Part shown: one piece after another, positions 4,981-5,010 of the stretch
Layout: each line of letters begins with the position of its first letter
How positions within the stretch are numbered: position 1 is the stretch's first letter
Source of the DNA: Clostridiales bacterium
GTDB taxonomy: Bacteria; Bacillota; Clostridia; Tissierellales; Sedimentibacteraceae
Assembly: GCA_003487955.1 (NCBI GenBank)
Contig: DNNJ01000262.1
Coordinates: 1,249 to 6,258, forward strand
Direction: 5' to 3'
Length of the DNA: 5,010 nt
The notes under the pieces: generated by a model
Database searches by the model: none
The model's input: only the letters and a program-made list of their open reading frames with translations
What the model was told of the DNA's origin: nothing
Made by a program: the position numbers and the translations under genes

Positions 4981-5010
4981 GTCACTCTGAGCGAAGCAAA
5001 CGACTCTAAA
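4981..5010. repeat. Edge of a probable dispersed intergenic repeat
   Basis: GTCACTCTGAGCGAAGC (4981-4997) closely resembles the GTCATTCTGAGCGAAGCGAAGAATCT-type repeat that I recall from intergenic regions of many Clostridia and Chloroflexi. It starts 33 bases after a stop codon and runs off the window. A small palindrome AACCT-C-AGGTT (4959-4969) precedes it and has no T tract, so it is not a clear terminator. Confidence 0.5.

Noticed and set aside
1..5010. CRISPR array, defence system, phage or transposon genes
   Set aside because: No regularly spaced repeats, nuclease, integrase or transposase reading frame was seen on either strand.

Overview
The window looks like a chromosomal piece of a low-GC, Gram-positive anaerobe of the Clostridia/Tissierellia type. 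The grounds are AT-rich DNA, strong AGGAGG-type ribosome binding sites, a T-box leader, consensus sigma-A promoters, and a folate-dependent histidine-degradation operon of the kind common in amino-acid-fermenting Firmicutes. All convincing genes lie on the + strand. I cannot name the species.

Layout. Positions 1-320 hold a promoter region and a complete T-box riboswitch with its intrinsic terminator. It controls a 282-residue pyrroline-5-carboxylate reductase homologue of the divergent ComER type (321-1169). Then come a short repeat-like stretch, an almost perfect sigma-A promoter wrapped in an inverted repeat, and a complete tRNA-Ser(GGA) gene (1281-1370) with its own terminator. From about 1440 to 2260 the DNA looks eroded. 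A promoter with a palindrome in its spacer leads into a small ORF that seems frameshifted, then into a gene fragment that keeps only the signal peptide and first part of an SBP_bac_3 periplasmic sensor domain.

From 2265 to 4345 three tightly spaced genes form a clear operon: ftcD (glutamate formimidoyltransferase), an fchA-type cyclodeaminase/cyclohydrolase, and hutD. Together they move the formimino group of formiminoglutamate to tetrahydrofolate, release ammonia, and feed methenyl-THF into one-carbon metabolism. A strong hairpin/T-tract terminator (4353-4387) closes the operon. The earlier histidine-degradation genes (hutH, hutU, hutI) are not in the window, and I find no convincing promoter directly in front of ftcD. 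After a consensus promoter (4467-4495) a single gene encodes a small HExxH zincin-like protein (4579-4947). The window ends inside what looks like a dispersed intergenic repeat.

I do not see an unmistakably new system. The points most worth a second look are the T-box specifier register (Pro or Gln) in front of a ComER-like reductase, the palindromes built into the promoters at 1213-1258 and 1478-1506, and the decayed segment that joins onto the ftcD operon.
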